Shown here one piece after another: positions 22,998-31,944 of a stretch of DNA of 40,741 nt. The notes under the pieces were generated by a model, which made no database searches, was not told where the DNA came from, and saw nothing but the letters and a program-made list of their open reading frames with translations. Each line of letters begins with the position of its first letter. Position 1 is the first letter of the stretch. The translations under genes were made by a program, and so were the position numbers. This DNA is from Ectothiorhodospiraceae bacterium (GTDB taxonomy: Bacteria; Pseudomonadota; Gammaproteobacteria; Nitrococcales; Aquisalimonadaceae). The stretch lies in assembly GCA_003565775.1 (NCBI GenBank), contig PXAT01000189.1, positions 1 through 40,741 on the forward strand. Reading direction: 5' to 3'.

Positions 22998-24170
22998 ATG
23001 AACCACAACAAGCTGACGACTGTGTTCGTCGCATCAACTGCACTACTGGCGCTGCTGTTTTCCGCGGGTGCCGCTGCCGAGACCGATTGGCGGCGTCCCT
23101 GGGGAGTCAACCTGCCGGAGGGTGTGACGTCACTGAGCCAGGTTGCGTACAGCATGCACATGCTGACGTTCTGGATAGTCACCGTGATCGGTATCGGCGT
23201 GTTCGCCGGGGTGTTTTATTCGGTCTGGCGCTTCCGCAAGTCGCAGGGCGCGAAGCCCGCCACTTGGCATCACAGTACCGCGGTGGAGATTGTCTGGACC
23301 GCTGTCCCCTTCCTGATTCTGCTCGGCATCGCGATCCCCGCGACCCAGGCCATGATCAAGATGGAAGACACTGGCAACTACGACATGACCATCAAGGTCA
23401 CCGGTTACCAGTGGATGTGGGAATACGAATATCTGGATGAGGATATTCAGTTCTTCAGCCGTCTGGACCGGGACAGCGATCGTGCGCGTCAGCGGAACTC
23501 GGATATCCGTCCACGTGATGTCGAGCATTACCTCCTCAATGTCGACAACCCGCTGGTGGTTCCGGTCAACACCAAGATTCGCTTCCTGCTGACCGCCAAT
23601 GACGTGATCCACTCCTGGTGGGTGCCGGAGCTCGGCTGGAAGAAGGACACCATTCCGGGCTTCATCAACGAAGCGTGGGCCGACATTCAGGAACCGGGCA
23701 CGTATCGCGGCCAGTGTGCAGAACTCTGTGGTCGTGACCACGGGTTCATGCCGATCGTCGTGGTCGCCAAGACCCAGGAAGATTACGAAGCCTGGGTGGC
23801 GGAACAGACCGAAGACAGCAACGGCGACGTGGCGGTGGACGAAGATGATCTCTCCGACATGGACATGGACGACCTGATGGCGGTGGGTGAAGACGTCTAC
23901 GGCAACCAGTGCATGGCCTGCCACCAGGCCGGCGGCGAGGGCATGGGCGACATGTTCCCGGCACTGGTCGGCAGCGACAAGGTGCTGGGTGACCGCGACG
24001 CGTACAAGTCGGTTCTGATCGACGGCATCAGCGGCACGACGATGCAGTCGTTCGCGAATCTGAGCAATCAGGAACTGGCCGGTGTCCTCACCTATGTCCG
24101 CAACGCGTGGGGCAATGACGAGGACGGTGGCGACGAGTTCCAGCCTGCCGATGTGGAAGCCGCCCGCTGA
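22998..24170 (+). CDS. coxB: Cytochrome c oxidase subunit II with C-terminal cytochrome c domain
   Basis: 390 aa. Signal peptide (1-27), two membrane helices (about 52-75 and 97-119), then the periplasmic cupredoxin domain. The CuA ligands are H205, C240, C244, H248 and M251. An acidic linker (VDEDDLSDMDMDD, about 280-292) leads to a fused c-type cytochrome with CMACH at 305-309 and probable axial Met349. This caa3-like architecture lets the subunit carry its own electron-entry heme. The ATG at 22998 follows GCGAGGA. It heads the coxB-cytochrome-coxA-ctaG-coxC operon. The cytochrome tail is near-duplicated in the next gene. Confidence 0.96.
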   Translation: MNHNKLTTVFVASTALLALLFSAGAAAETDWRRPWGVNLPEGVTSLSQVAYSMHMLTFWIVTVIGIGVFAGVFYSVWRFRKSQGAKPATWHHSTAVEIVWTAVPFLILLGIAIPATQAMIKMEDTGNYDMTIKVTGYQWMWEYEYLDEDIQFFSRLDRDSDRARQRNSDIRPRDVEHYLLNVDNPLVVPVNTKIRFLLTANDVIHSWWVPELGWKKDTIPGFINEAWADIQEPGTYRGQCAELCGRDHGFMPIVVVAKTQEDYEAWVAEQTEDSNGDVAVDEDDLSDMDMDDLMAVGEDVYGNQCMACHQAGGEGMGDMFPALVGSDKVLGDRDAYKSVLIDGISGTTMQSFANLSNQELAGVLTYVRNAWGNDEDGGDEFQPADVEAAR

Positions 24171-24216
24171 TCGCGGGCCGCCTCGGGCATCGGTTAACCC
24201 TTTGGAGGTTCTGGCC

Positions 24217-24696
24217 ATGAAGATGTTCTGCTTACGCCTGCGTGGCGCGTCCGTAAAACCGGTCGCGACGACCCTGGCAGCGGCCATGCTGGTGACCCTG
24301 GCAGTCGGCGGTTTTACCGCTTCCGCCCTGGCCAATGGTGTCGGTGAAGCCTCCGAGCTGGAGCGTGATGAACTGATCTCGATTGGTGAACGCGTCTACG
24401 AAAACCAGTGCATCCAGTGCCACAAGGCGGATGGTCGAGGGGGTGACAACGTCGCCCCGCCGCTGGCTGGCAGCGATTACGTCCTCGGCGAGCGCGATGC
24501 GTTCATGTTCACGCTGCTGGATGGCCGGCACATTGAAGCATTCATCATGGGGGCTCCGGGGTCACCCATGGAGTCCTACGCGGACCTCAGCAATGAGGAA
24601 CTTGCCGGCGTACTAACCTATGTTCGCAATTCCTGGGGCAACGACGATGATGGCGGTGACGTGTTCCAGCCGTCGGAAGTCGAGGACGCCCGATAA
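24217..24696 (+). CDS. Periplasmic c-type cytochrome, paralogue of the coxB cytochrome domain
   Basis: 159 aa. Signal peptide (about 1-39, ending ASALA), then one heme site CIQCH (65-69) and probable axial Met118 in GSPMESYADLS. From residue 57 on it aligns almost without gaps to the C-terminal cytochrome of coxB, with identical YVRN and WGND segments and matching FQP...A-R ends. It is therefore a tandem duplicate of that domain on its own signal peptide. It lies between coxB and coxA, where it could donate electrons to the oxidase. TTGGAGG precedes the ATG. Confidence 0.92.
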   Translation: MKMFCLRLRGASVKPVATTLAAAMLVTLAVGGFTASALANGVGEASELERDELISIGERVYENQCIQCHKADGRGGDNVAPPLAGSDYVLGERDAFMFTLLDGRHIEAFIMGAPGSPMESYADLSNEELAGVLTYVRNSWGNDDDGGDVFQPSEVEDAR

Positions 24697-24750
24697 AAAC
24701 GAGCTTTCGAGTCGAGCCTAAAAGCGATTCCATCAAGAGGTATTTTGGCC

Positions 24751-26334
24751 ATGACTGCCACGACACACGATACCCACGACGACCATCATCACGGTCCGCC
24801 TGCGGGATTCTTCAAGCGTTGGTTGTTCACCACCAACCACAAGGACCTCGGCGTCCTCTACATGCTGTTCGGTCTGCTGATGTTCTTTGTCGGCGGTGCC
24901 ATGGCCATGGTAATCCGCGCCGAGCTGTTCCAGCCCGGCCTGAATCTGGTTGATCCGCATTTCTTCAACCAGATGACCACGATGCATGCGCTGGTCATGA
25001 TCTTCGGTGGCGTCATGCCCGCCTTTACCGGTCTGGCCAACTGGCTGATTCCGGTGCAGATCGGCGCACCGGACATGGCTCTGCCGCGGGTCAACAACTG
25101 GGCCTTCTGGCTGCTGCCCGCCGGTTTCGTGCTGCTTCTGGCAACCCTGTTCATGCCCGGCGGTGCGCCGGCCGGCGGCTGGACCATGTATCCGCCCCTG
25201 GTACTCCAGTTGGGTGACGCATTTCCGTTCCTGATTTTCGCGGTGCATATCCTGGGCATCTCGTCGATCATGGGCTCGATCAACATCGTTGCCACCATCC
25301 TGAACATGCGCGCTCCGGGCATGACCCTGATGAAGATGCCGCTGTTCGTATGGGCCTGGCTGATCACCGCGTTCCTGATCGTGGCGGTGATGCCGGTGCT
25401 GGCTGGTGCGGTGACCATGCTGCTGACTGATCAGTACTTCGGCACCAGCTTCTTCAATGCTGCTGGTGGTGGCGATCCGGTCATGTTCCAGCACATCTTC
25501 TGGTTCTTCGGTCATCCCGAGGTGTACATCCTGATCCTGCCGGCCTTCGGCATCGTGTCGGCCATTATTCCGACCTTTGCGCGGAAGCCGCTGTTCGGTT
25601 ACAGCTCGATGGTGTACGCGACCGCTTCGATTGCCTTCCTGAGTTTCATCGTGTGGGGTCACCACATGTTCACGGTAGGCATGCCGCTGGCGGGTCAGTT
25701 GTTCTTCATGTACGCCACGATGCTGGTGGCGGTGCCCACGGGCGTGAAGATCTTCAACTGGATGGCGACCATGTGGCAGGGGTCGATGACCTTCGAAACC
25801 CCGATGCTGTTCTCCATTGCCTTCGTGCTGCTGTTCACTATCGGCGGTCTCTCCGGCGTCATGCTGGCACTGGCCCCGGTCGACCTGCAGTACCACGACA
25901 CCTACTTCGTCGTGGCGCACTTCCACTACGTGCTGGTGACCGGTGCGGTGTTCTCGATCATGGCGGCGGTCTACTTCTGGCTGCCCAAGTGGACCGGCCA
26001 CATGTATGACGAGAAGCTCGGCAAGTGGCACTTCTGGCTGTCCACCATCTCGGTCAACGTGCTGTTCTTCCCGCAGCACTTCCTGGGCCTTGCCGGCATG
26101 CCGCGTCGTATTCCGGATTACGCGCTGCAGTTCGCCGAGTTCAACATGATCTCGAGTATCGGTGGCTTCGTGTTCGGGCTGACCCAGCTGCTGTTCGTGT
26201 ACATCATCATCAAGTGTGTGCGTGGCGGCCAGAAGGCGACATCCGAAGTCTGGGAAGGCGCCAGGGGTCTGGAGTGGACGCTGCCGTCGCCGGCGCCGTA
26301 CCACACCTTCGAAACGCCGCCGGTCGTGAAGTAG
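24751..26334 (+). CDS. coxA: Cytochrome c oxidase subunit I
   Basis: 527 aa with 12 membrane helices. It reduces O2 at the heme a3-CuB site and pumps protons. Visible landmarks are a His-rich N-terminus (HDTHDDHHHG), TTNHKDLG, the heme a ligand in TMHALVMIFGG, HPEVYILILPAFG (CuB His and cross-linked Tyr), WGHHMFTVGM (CuB His pair) and AHFHYVLVTGAVF (heme a3 and a His). The ATG at 24751 follows CAAGAGG. Antisense frames across this gene are artefacts of its codon bias. Confidence 0.98.
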   Translation: MTATTHDTHDDHHHGPPAGFFKRWLFTTNHKDLGVLYMLFGLLMFFVGGAMAMVIRAELFQPGLNLVDPHFFNQMTTMHALVMIFGGVMPAFTGLANWLIPVQIGAPDMALPRVNNWAFWLLPAGFVLLLATLFMPGGAPAGGWTMYPPLVLQLGDAFPFLIFAVHILGISSIMGSINIVATILNMRAPGMTLMKMPLFVWAWLITAFLIVAVMPVLAGAVTMLLTDQYFGTSFFNAAGGGDPVMFQHIFWFFGHPEVYILILPAFGIVSAIIPTFARKPLFGYSSMVYATASIAFLSFIVWGHHMFTVGMPLAGQLFFMYATMLVAVPTGVKIFNWMATMWQGSMTFETPMLFSIAFVLLFTIGGLSGVMLALAPVDLQYHDTYFVVAHFHYVLVTGAVFSIMAAVYFWLPKWTGHMYDEKLGKWHFWLSTISVNVLFFPQHFLGLAGMPRRIPDYALQFAEFNMISSIGGFVFGLTQLLFVYIIIKCVRGGQKATSEVWEGARGLEWTLPSPAPYHTFETPPVVK

Positions 26335-26343
26335 GTCGGGCGG

Positions 26344-26460
26344 GTGAGTGATCGTCCGACAAGGTCGGAGCGGCGGCGGGGCATTATTCGCACCGCCGTC
26401 GTGATGGCCGTCATCGCGCTTGGCCTTTATGTCAGCTTCATCCTGTTGCAGGTGCTGTAA
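26344..26460 (+). CDS. 38-aa single-helix protein between coxA and ctaG
   Basis: A GTG-started frame of 38 codons. It has a basic N-terminus (SDRPTRSERRRGIIRT) and one membrane helix (AVVMAVIALGLYVSFILLQVL), with a TAA that abuts the ctaG ATG. Short single-helix proteins with the same charge layout occupy this spot in other proteobacterial oxidase operons, where they are annotated as small oxidase-assembly proteins. The positive-inside N-terminus predicts a periplasmic C-terminus. Its tight fit (9 bases after the coxA stop, 0 before ctaG) supports it as a real gene. Confidence 0.78.
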   Translation: MSDRPTRSERRRGIIRTAVVMAVIALGLYVSFILLQVL

Positions 26461-27069
26461 ATGTCGGAAAACACCCAGAACCAGCGTCGATCCGGTGGCC
26501 GTACCGCGGCAAAGATGGCGTTTATGGCGCTCGCCATGTTCGGCTTCGGTTTTGCCATGGTCCCGGCCTATCAGGTCTTCTGCGAGGTCACCGGTTTCAA
26601 CGGCTTCGTCTCCAACGAGGCGTCTGCCGGCCCCGCTGATCAGGCCTACGATCCGGATCGCAAGGTGACGGTCGAGTTTGTCGCGACCGTCAACGGCAGT
26701 CAGCCGTGGTCTTTCCGGCCCAAGAAGTCGCGTATGGAAGTGACGCCGGGCGAGCTGTACACCGCGTACTTCGTGGCAGAGAACCAGGAAGCCGAGAGTA
26801 CGGTGAGCCAGATCATCCCGAGTGTCGCACCGGGTAGTGCAGGACGGCATTTCAAAAAGACCGAGTGCTTCTGTTTCACGGAACAGCGGTTCAGCGGCTC
26901 TGAAACACGGGAGATGCCGGTGACATTCTTCATCGATCCGGCGTTGGCCGAACGCACGACCACGGTCACGCTGTCCTACACGCTGTTTGATATTCGGGAC
27001 GGTGATTTGCCGGAATATGACGAGGAGGCAGCGGAACTGCATGCCGGGGCACCGCAGTCCGCCGATTAG
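26461..27069 (+). CDS. ctaG: Cytochrome c oxidase assembly protein Cox11/CtaG (CuB copper chaperone)
   Basis: 202 aa. A single N-terminal membrane helix (about 19-38, ending YQVFCEVTGFNG) anchors a periplasmic Ig-like domain. The copper-binding CFCF motif lies in KKTECFCFTEQRF (about 137-149), and EMPVTFFIDP follows. It delivers copper to the CuB site of subunit I. It begins directly after the 38-aa gene and is followed by coxC after 19 bases. Confidence 0.95.
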   Translation: MSENTQNQRRSGGRTAAKMAFMALAMFGFGFAMVPAYQVFCEVTGFNGFVSNEASAGPADQAYDPDRKVTVEFVATVNGSQPWSFRPKKSRMEVTPGELYTAYFVAENQEAESTVSQIIPSVAPGSAGRHFKKTECFCFTEQRFSGSETREMPVTFFIDPALAERTTTVTLSYTLFDIRDGDLPEYDEEAAELHAGAPQSAD

Positions 27070-27088
27070 GAATCAAGGGGATATAAGA

Positions 27089-27952
27089 ATGAGTACACAG
27101 TCCAAGGACGCCTATTTCGTACCGGAGGACAGCCGCTGGCCGGTGTTCGGTATTCCGGGCATTGTGCTGCTGGCTATCGGGCTTTCGGTTTATCTGAACG
27201 GCGGCTCGTCCGGCATGCCGATGATCGTGATCGGCGCCCTCATTATCGTGATCATGACCGTCATGTGGTTCCGTGACGTCATCGTCGAAAGCGTTACCGG
27301 CAAGTACAACGCACAGGTCGATGTCTCTTTCCGTCAGGGGATGGCCTGGTTCATCTTTTCGGAAGTGATGTTCTTCGGGGCTTTCTTCGGCGCACTGTTC
27401 TATGCGCGAGTCTTTTCCATTCCCTGGCTCTCCGGCGGCGACCCGGAAACCAGTCGTTTCCTCTGGGAGTCCGTCACCCTGGCCTGGCCGACCGCGGGCC
27501 CGGGCTTTCTGGATCTGGACTATACGGTGATGGGTGCCTGGGGCCTGCCGGCCATCAACACCATGATCCTGCTGACCTCGGGCGTGACGCTGACCATCGC
27601 TCACCATGCGATGAAGCACAACGACCGCAAGAAGGTGATCTGGGGGCTGGCGGCTACCGTCGGGCTGGGCTTCCTGTTCCTGTCCATCCAGATGTATGAA
27701 TACGTCTATGCGTATCAGGAACTGAATCTGCGCATGGACACGGGCATTTACGGTTCCCTGTTCTATCTGCTGACAGGTTTCCACGGTGTGCACGTGTTTC
27801 TCGGGGCCCTGACGCTACTGGTCGTTCTGCTGCGCGTCATGCGGGGGCATTTCACCGCCGAGAATCACTTCGGCTTCGAGGCGGCGGCCTGGTACTGGCA
27901 CTTTGTGGACGTGGTCTGGCTCGGCCTGTTCATTTTCGTGTACGTCATCTGA
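27089..27952 (+). CDS. coxC: Cytochrome c oxidase subunit III
   Basis: 287 aa with seven membrane helices. Landmarks are FVPEDSRWPVFG at the N-terminus, WFIFSEVMFFGAFFGALFYAR, LLTSGVTLTIAHHAM, FYLLTGFHGVHVFLGA and EAAAWYWHFVDVVWLGLFIFVYV at the end. It stabilises the oxidase core and has no redox centre. AAGGGG lies 8 bases before the ATG at 27089. The upstream in-frame ATG lies inside ctaG and is rejected. A terminator-like hairpin follows. Confidence 0.97.
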   Translation: MSTQSKDAYFVPEDSRWPVFGIPGIVLLAIGLSVYLNGGSSGMPMIVIGALIIVIMTVMWFRDVIVESVTGKYNAQVDVSFRQGMAWFIFSEVMFFGAFFGALFYARVFSIPWLSGGDPETSRFLWESVTLAWPTAGPGFLDLDYTVMGAWGLPAINTMILLTSGVTLTIAHHAMKHNDRKKVIWGLAATVGLGFLFLSIQMYEYVYAYQELNLRMDTGIYGSLFYLLTGFHGVHVFLGALTLLVVLLRVMRGHFTAENHFGFEAAAWYWHFVDVVWLGLFIFVYVI

Positions 27953-27998
27953 CTTGCGGCCGCCGCGCACTGCGTGGCGGTCAGTACGACCACTACGG

Positions 27999-28026
27999 GC
28001 CGCCCGGCCAGCCGGGCGGCCCGTTT
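27999..28026 (+). terminator. Intrinsic terminator of the cox operon
   Basis: GGCCGCCCGG (27999-28008) pairs perfectly with CCGGGCGGCC (28013-28022) around a CCAG loop, followed by GTTTT. It lies about 45 bases past coxC and ends the coxB-to-coxC transcript. The rest of the gap to 28164 shows nothing recognisable. Confidence 0.8.
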
Positions 28027-28164
28027 TGCGCCCGCCTGGCTGGCTCAGGGTCGGGTGCTTCCTTCCAGGGACTGGAAACGCCGGCGCACGGTCACGACCC
28101 GGCCTCGCGTCTCGCAGCCCGCGCTGATCGGAAGACTCAGGCGACAGGGGGGAAATCCCGACCC

Positions 28165-28404
28165 TCAGTTCGAGGCCGGCACGTGTCGCGGCTGGAAGGG
28201 ATCGTTTGGCTCGATTACGCCAAAGGCGAACAGCGCGATTACCACGATGAACAGTGCGAGGGAGAGGCTGATGCGCACGGTCAGTGCGCGAACGACGCGT
28301 CGCTCATTGCTGCCGTCCCGAATCAGAAAGATGGCGGCCTGAACAAGACTGAAAATGATGAGACCAAGTATGAGCACGACGGCGATCTTGATAGCAGCAG
28401 TCAT
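28165..28404 (-). CDS. DUF2909 twin-transmembrane protein
   Basis: 79 aa with two membrane helices (about 7-28 and 43-64) joined by a basic loop (RDGSNERRVVRALTVRI), and a short polar tail (PNDPFQPRHVPASN). This is the length and form of the DUF2909 family, small inner-membrane proteins commonly encoded antisense inside cytochrome oxidase clusters, as here between coxC and the SURF1 gene. No function is established; an assembly or stability role is inferred from context. Confidence 0.85.
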   Translation of the reverse strand: MTAAIKIAVVLILGLIIFSLVQAAIFLIRDGSNERRVVRALTVRISLSLALFIVVIALFAFGVIEPNDPFQPRHVPASN

Positions 28405-28540
28405 TGGGAAGTCCCTGGTTGCATGGTGCCGAGCATATCGGAGGGGCGGTCAGGCTGCGAGCGGCTCCCTGCCTGACACCGGATCACGCACGGGGCGTCG
28501 ATGTGTATGCCTGCTCGCCCCGCACTGAGACATTGACGCG

Positions 28541-29287
28541 ATGCGACTCGGATCGTTCGATTTCCGCCCTGGCCTGATCCCGACAGCCGCCTTCCTGGTG
28601 CTGCTGCCGATGCTGATCGGCCTCGGCATGTGGCAGTTGGACCGGGCCGAGCAGCGGGCGGGCCTCCTGGCCACTTTCGACGCGCAGCGCACGGCTACTC
28701 CCGTTGACCTCAATCGGGACCGCGTCGACGCGGAGACCATGCTGTTCCGGCCGGCGACCGCCGATGGCGCCTTTCTCCAGGAGCGGCAGCTGTTACTGGA
28801 CAACCAGACGCATCGCCGGACCGTGGGGTACAACGTGCTGACGCCGTACCGTCTCGCCGGGCGCGATCAGGCGGTTCTCGTCGATCGCGGCTGGGTGCCT
28901 GCGGGTGACTCGCGCGCGACCCTGCCCGATGTGGCGATGGAAGCCGCGTCGGTGCCGATCGAAGGCCACCTCGATCAGGGCCCGGCCACGGGTATCCGCC
29001 TCGGGGGCATGGCTGACGGCGAAACCGGCTGGCCGCTGCGGATCCAGTACATCGACTATGACGAACTTGGCGAACGGCTGGAACTCGAACTCCTGCCGGT
29101 CGTGTTGCGGCTGGCGCCGGACAGTGCCGAGGGCTTCGTTCGCGAGTGGCGACCCCAGCACCCCGATGGCTACGGTCCGGAACGCAATCGCGCTTATGCA
29201 GTCCAGTGGTTTGGCCTTGCCACCGCGCTGGTCATCATTTACATCGCCGTGAATCTCCGGCGACGCCGGGAGGAGCCGAATGAGTGA
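28541..29287 (+). CDS. SURF1 family cytochrome oxidase assembly protein
   Basis: 248 aa. N- and C-terminal membrane helices (about 13-32 and 221-240) flank a periplasmic domain. The family motifs are GxWQLDRAEQR near 29-39, LLLDNQTHRRTVGYNVLTPY, VLVDRGWVPAG and the C-terminal NRAYAVQWFGLA. SURF1 binds heme A and helps place it in subunit I. Its last codons overlap the following gene by 8 bases. It begins the second assembly operon (SURF1, Sco-like, ctaA, ctaB). Confidence 0.93.
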   Translation: MRLGSFDFRPGLIPTAAFLVLLPMLIGLGMWQLDRAEQRAGLLATFDAQRTATPVDLNRDRVDAETMLFRPATADGAFLQERQLLLDNQTHRRTVGYNVLTPYRLAGRDQAVLVDRGWVPAGDSRATLPDVAMEAASVPIEGHLDQGPATGIRLGGMADGETGWPLRIQYIDYDELGERLELELLPVVLRLAPDSAEGFVREWRPQHPDGYGPERNRAYAVQWFGLATALVIIYIAVNLRRRREEPNE

Positions 29288-29888
29288 TTCCGAAAAACGG
29301 CCGGCACCATGGCCGCTGATTCTGCTTTTTGCCAGTTTCCTGGTGCCGGCGGCGATCGCCTGGACGCTGTTCTTCACCGGCTGGAATCCGGCCGGGACCG
29401 GAAATCATGGAGACCTGGTGCAGCCGCCGCACCACCTGGAAGGTGAGTTGCGCGACGCCGACGGTAACCTTGTCGGCCGCGACGCCTTCCGCGGCCGCTG
29501 GACGATTCTCATGGTGCAGGACGGCCTCTGCGACGACGCCTGCCTGGAGCGGCTGGAGGCGACCCGCCAGGTTCGACTCGCTCTGGCCCAGAACGCTGAT
29601 CGCGTGCGGCGCGTGCTGATTCTGCCTTCCGATACGGAGGAAACCCCGTCCTCGGATCAACTCGAAGAACATCGGGACCTGCGCATCTTATACGGCCAGG
29701 ATCCCGTGCCGGTCAGGGAAGACAACGCCACTGGCGGCGCGGTGTCACTGATGGACACCCGTGCCTACCGGATGATGGCGTATCCGGAGCCACTGGACGC
29801 TGGCGGCCTGCTGCAGGATCTGAAGAAGCTCCTGCGTCTTTCCAATATCGACCTGGAACGTCTCCAGGGCCTTTCCGAGGATGAATGA
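29280..29888 (+). CDS. Sco-like thioredoxin-fold oxidase assembly protein without the distal His
   Basis: 202 aa. One N-terminal membrane helix (about 11-33) precedes a periplasmic thioredoxin-like domain. WTILMVQDGLCDDACLERLE carries a CxxxC pair (C81 and C85), as in Sco proteins that load CuA. Sco proteins also need a His near the end of the fold for copper. Here the matching region (NATGGAVSLMDTRAYRMMAY) has none, so it may act as a thiol-disulfide partner or bind copper otherwise. It overlaps SURF1 by 8 and ctaA by 4 bases and is clearly in the same operon. Confidence 0.8.
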   Translation: MSDSEKRPAPWPLILLFASFLVPAAIAWTLFFTGWNPAGTGNHGDLVQPPHHLEGELRDADGNLVGRDAFRGRWTILMVQDGLCDDACLERLEATRQVRLALAQNADRVRRVLILPSDTEETPSSDQLEEHRDLRILYGQDPVPVREDNATGGAVSLMDTRAYRMMAYPEPLDAGGLLQDLKKLLRLSNIDLERLQGLSEDE

Positions 29889-30937
29889 ACACAATGACTA
29901 CGCGCGCATTCTTTCGTCTTTCTCTCGGGGCTGTCGGCCTGACCTTTCTCGTGATTCTGCTGGGTGCATGGGTGCGTCTGGAGGATGCGGGACTCGGCTG
30001 TCCGGACTGGCCGGGTTGCTACGGCATGCTGCTCGGGGTTCCACAAACCCCTGAGGCCATCGCTGCGGCGAACGAGGCCTATCCCGAACGCGCGGTTGAA
30101 GTGGACAAGGCCTGGAAGGAGATGATCCACCGCTATGCGGCCGGTATCCTCGGTCTCGTGGTGTTTGCGCTGGCGGTCATGGCCGTGCGCAACCGTCGTG
30201 AACCCGGGCAACCGTTGAAGCTACCTCTGTTTCTGGGTCTGCTGATCATCGCGCAGTCAATCCTCGGCATGTGGACTGTCACCTGGCAGCTCAAGCCGAT
30301 GGTGGTCACGATGCACCTGCTGGGCGGCATGACGACGCTGGCGTTACTCTGGTGGCTGACCTTGCGCCAGGGACACCTGTTGCGTCCGGATACGCCCGAG
30401 GTGACGGCTCGGGGTCTGCGACCCTGGGCAGTGGTGATTCTATCGGTGGTCGCTGTTCAGATTGCCCTGGGCGGCTGGGTCAGCACGAACTACGCGGCGC
30501 TCGCCTGCACGGACTTCCCCACCTGTCAGGGTCAATGGGTGCCGGACGCCGACTATGACGAAGCCTTCGTGATCTGGCGGGGACTCGGCGTGGACTACGA
30601 ATTCGGCGTCCTCGATCATCCGGCACGGGTTGCGATTCAGTTCGTCCATCGCATCGGTGCCGTGGTGGTGGCGCTAGCGGTCATCGGCCTCATGATTGCG
30701 GTCTGGCGGCGTGCCGCCGGAACCCTGAGTGCCCGCATCGCCGGTGTCATGGGCGTCGCCCTGGTCCTGCAATGGCTGCTGGGTATTGGTAATGTGCTCT
30801 ACAGCCTGCCCTTGTGGATGGCGGTGGCGCACAATGGCGGCGCCGCCCTGTTACTGTTGAGTGTGGTTGCACTCTGTCATAGTCTGCGACCCCTTGACGG
30901 CGCGGGGCGCGGAAGCGCTGCGCCAAAGCCGACCTGA
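29885..30937 (+). CDS. ctaA: Heme A synthase (COX15/CtaA)
   Basis: 350 aa with eight membrane helices. Conserved His ligands sit in MIHRYAAG (about 80), TMHLLGG (about 142), FVHRIGA (about 257) and VAHNGGA (about 316). Cys pairs in [12 protein letters not shown] (about 37-48) and [11 protein letters not shown] (about 205-215) match the extracellular cysteines of the family. CtaA oxidises the methyl of heme O to the formyl of heme A. The start overlaps the Sco-like stop by 4 bases. Confidence 0.96.
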   Translation: MNTMTTRAFFRLSLGAVGLTFLVILLGAWVRLEDAGLGCPDWPGCYGMLLGVPQTPEAIAAANEAYPERAVEVDKAWKEMIHRYAAGILGLVVFALAVMAVRNRREPGQPLKLPLFLGLLIIAQSILGMWTVTWQLKPMVVTMHLLGGMTTLALLWWLTLRQGHLLRPDTPEVTARGLRPWAVVILSVVAVQIALGGWVSTNYAALACTDFPTCQGQWVPDADYDEAFVIWRGLGVDYEFGVLDHPARVAIQFVHRIGAVVVALAVIGLMIAVWRRAAGTLSARIAGVMGVALVLQWLLGIGNVLYSLPLWMAVAHNGGAALLLLSVVALCHSLRPLDGAGRGSAAPKPT

Positions 30938-30951
30938 CAGGGACCATCATC

Positions 30952-31884
30952 GTGCAGCAACGCAATGCGCCGGAGAATGCGACCGTGGCTGGCATCGCCG
31001 TGAATTGGCAGGACTATTACGAGCTGTGCAAGCCCAAGGTCGTGGCCCTTCTGGTTTTCACGGCGATTGTGGGCATGGTGCTGGCGGCACCGCCGGCCCA
31101 GGTTCCCTGGTCGGCGCTGATTTTCGGCAGCCTCGGCATTGGTCTCGCTTCGGCCTCGGCTGCCGCCATCAATCAACTGGTTGATCGTCGCGTGGACGCG
31201 CGCATGGCCCGAACCAAGGGCCGGCCGTTGCCCCAGGGCACCATTACCTCACGCAATGCCGTCCTGTTTGCAGGAGGCCTCGGCGTACTCGGCCTGGTGC
31301 TGCTGTACGTGCTGGTCAATCCGCTGACCGCCATGCTGACCTTCCTGTCCCTGATGGGTTACGCCTTCGTCTACACCCTGTATCTGAAGCGGGCGACGCC
31401 CCAGAACATCGTCATCGGCGGCGTGGCCGGTGCGGCTCCGCCGGTACTGGGCTGGGCGGCAGTGACCGGAAGTGTGGACGCGCATGCCCTGCTGCTGTTC
31501 CTGATCATCTTCATCTGGACCCCGCCGCATTTCTGGGCGCTGGCGATTCACCGTCGGGAGGACTACGCGCGGGTCAATATCCCGATGCTGCCGGTAACCC
31601 ACGGCGTGCCCTTCACCAAACTCCAGATCACGCTGTACACGATCCTGCTGTCGGCAGTCACCCTGCTGCCGTTCGCGCTGCGCATGTCCGGGCCGCTGTA
31701 TCTGTTCGGCGTGACGCTGCTGAATGCGGTATTCCTGTATTACGCCGTGGCGATGCATCTGTCCGACGACGAATCCCTGCCGATGAAGGCCTTCGGTTAC
31801 TCGATCACCTATCTCATGGGGGTCTTCGGGCTGCTGTTGCTGGATCATTATCTGCCGCTGATTCTCGCACCGTTTCATGGCTGA
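30952..31884 (+). CDS. ctaB: Protoheme IX farnesyltransferase (heme O synthase)
   Basis: 310 aa with about nine membrane helices. The prenyltransferase motif is [20 protein letters not shown] (about 76-95); the second conserved region is [20 protein letters not shown] (about 185-204). CtaB adds the farnesyl chain to heme B, giving the heme O used by CtaA. The start is a GTG 14 bases after ctaA, with AGGGA upstream. It is the last gene of the oxidase assembly operon. Confidence 0.95.
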   Translation: MQQRNAPENATVAGIAVNWQDYYELCKPKVVALLVFTAIVGMVLAAPPAQVPWSALIFGSLGIGLASASAAAINQLVDRRVDARMARTKGRPLPQGTITSRNAVLFAGGLGVLGLVLLYVLVNPLTAMLTFLSLMGYAFVYTLYLKRATPQNIVIGGVAGAAPPVLGWAAVTGSVDAHALLLFLIIFIWTPPHFWALAIHRREDYARVNIPMLPVTHGVPFTKLQITLYTILLSAVTLLPFALRMSGPLYLFGVTLLNAVFLYYAVAMHLSDDESLPMKAFGYSITYLMGVFGLLLLDHYLPLILAPFHG

Positions 31885-31944
31885 ATCCTGCGGTGACGGC
31901 GTCCGGCCGACCCGCGCGTCCGGTTTCCGGATACCCATTTCCTG

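Noticed and set aside
24733-27042. A very long open frame (769 codons) antisense to coxA and ctaG
   Set aside because: It is the complement of GC-rich coding sequence. The peptide is extremely rich in His, Arg, Gln and Asp with no domain, and the sense genes are unmistakable.
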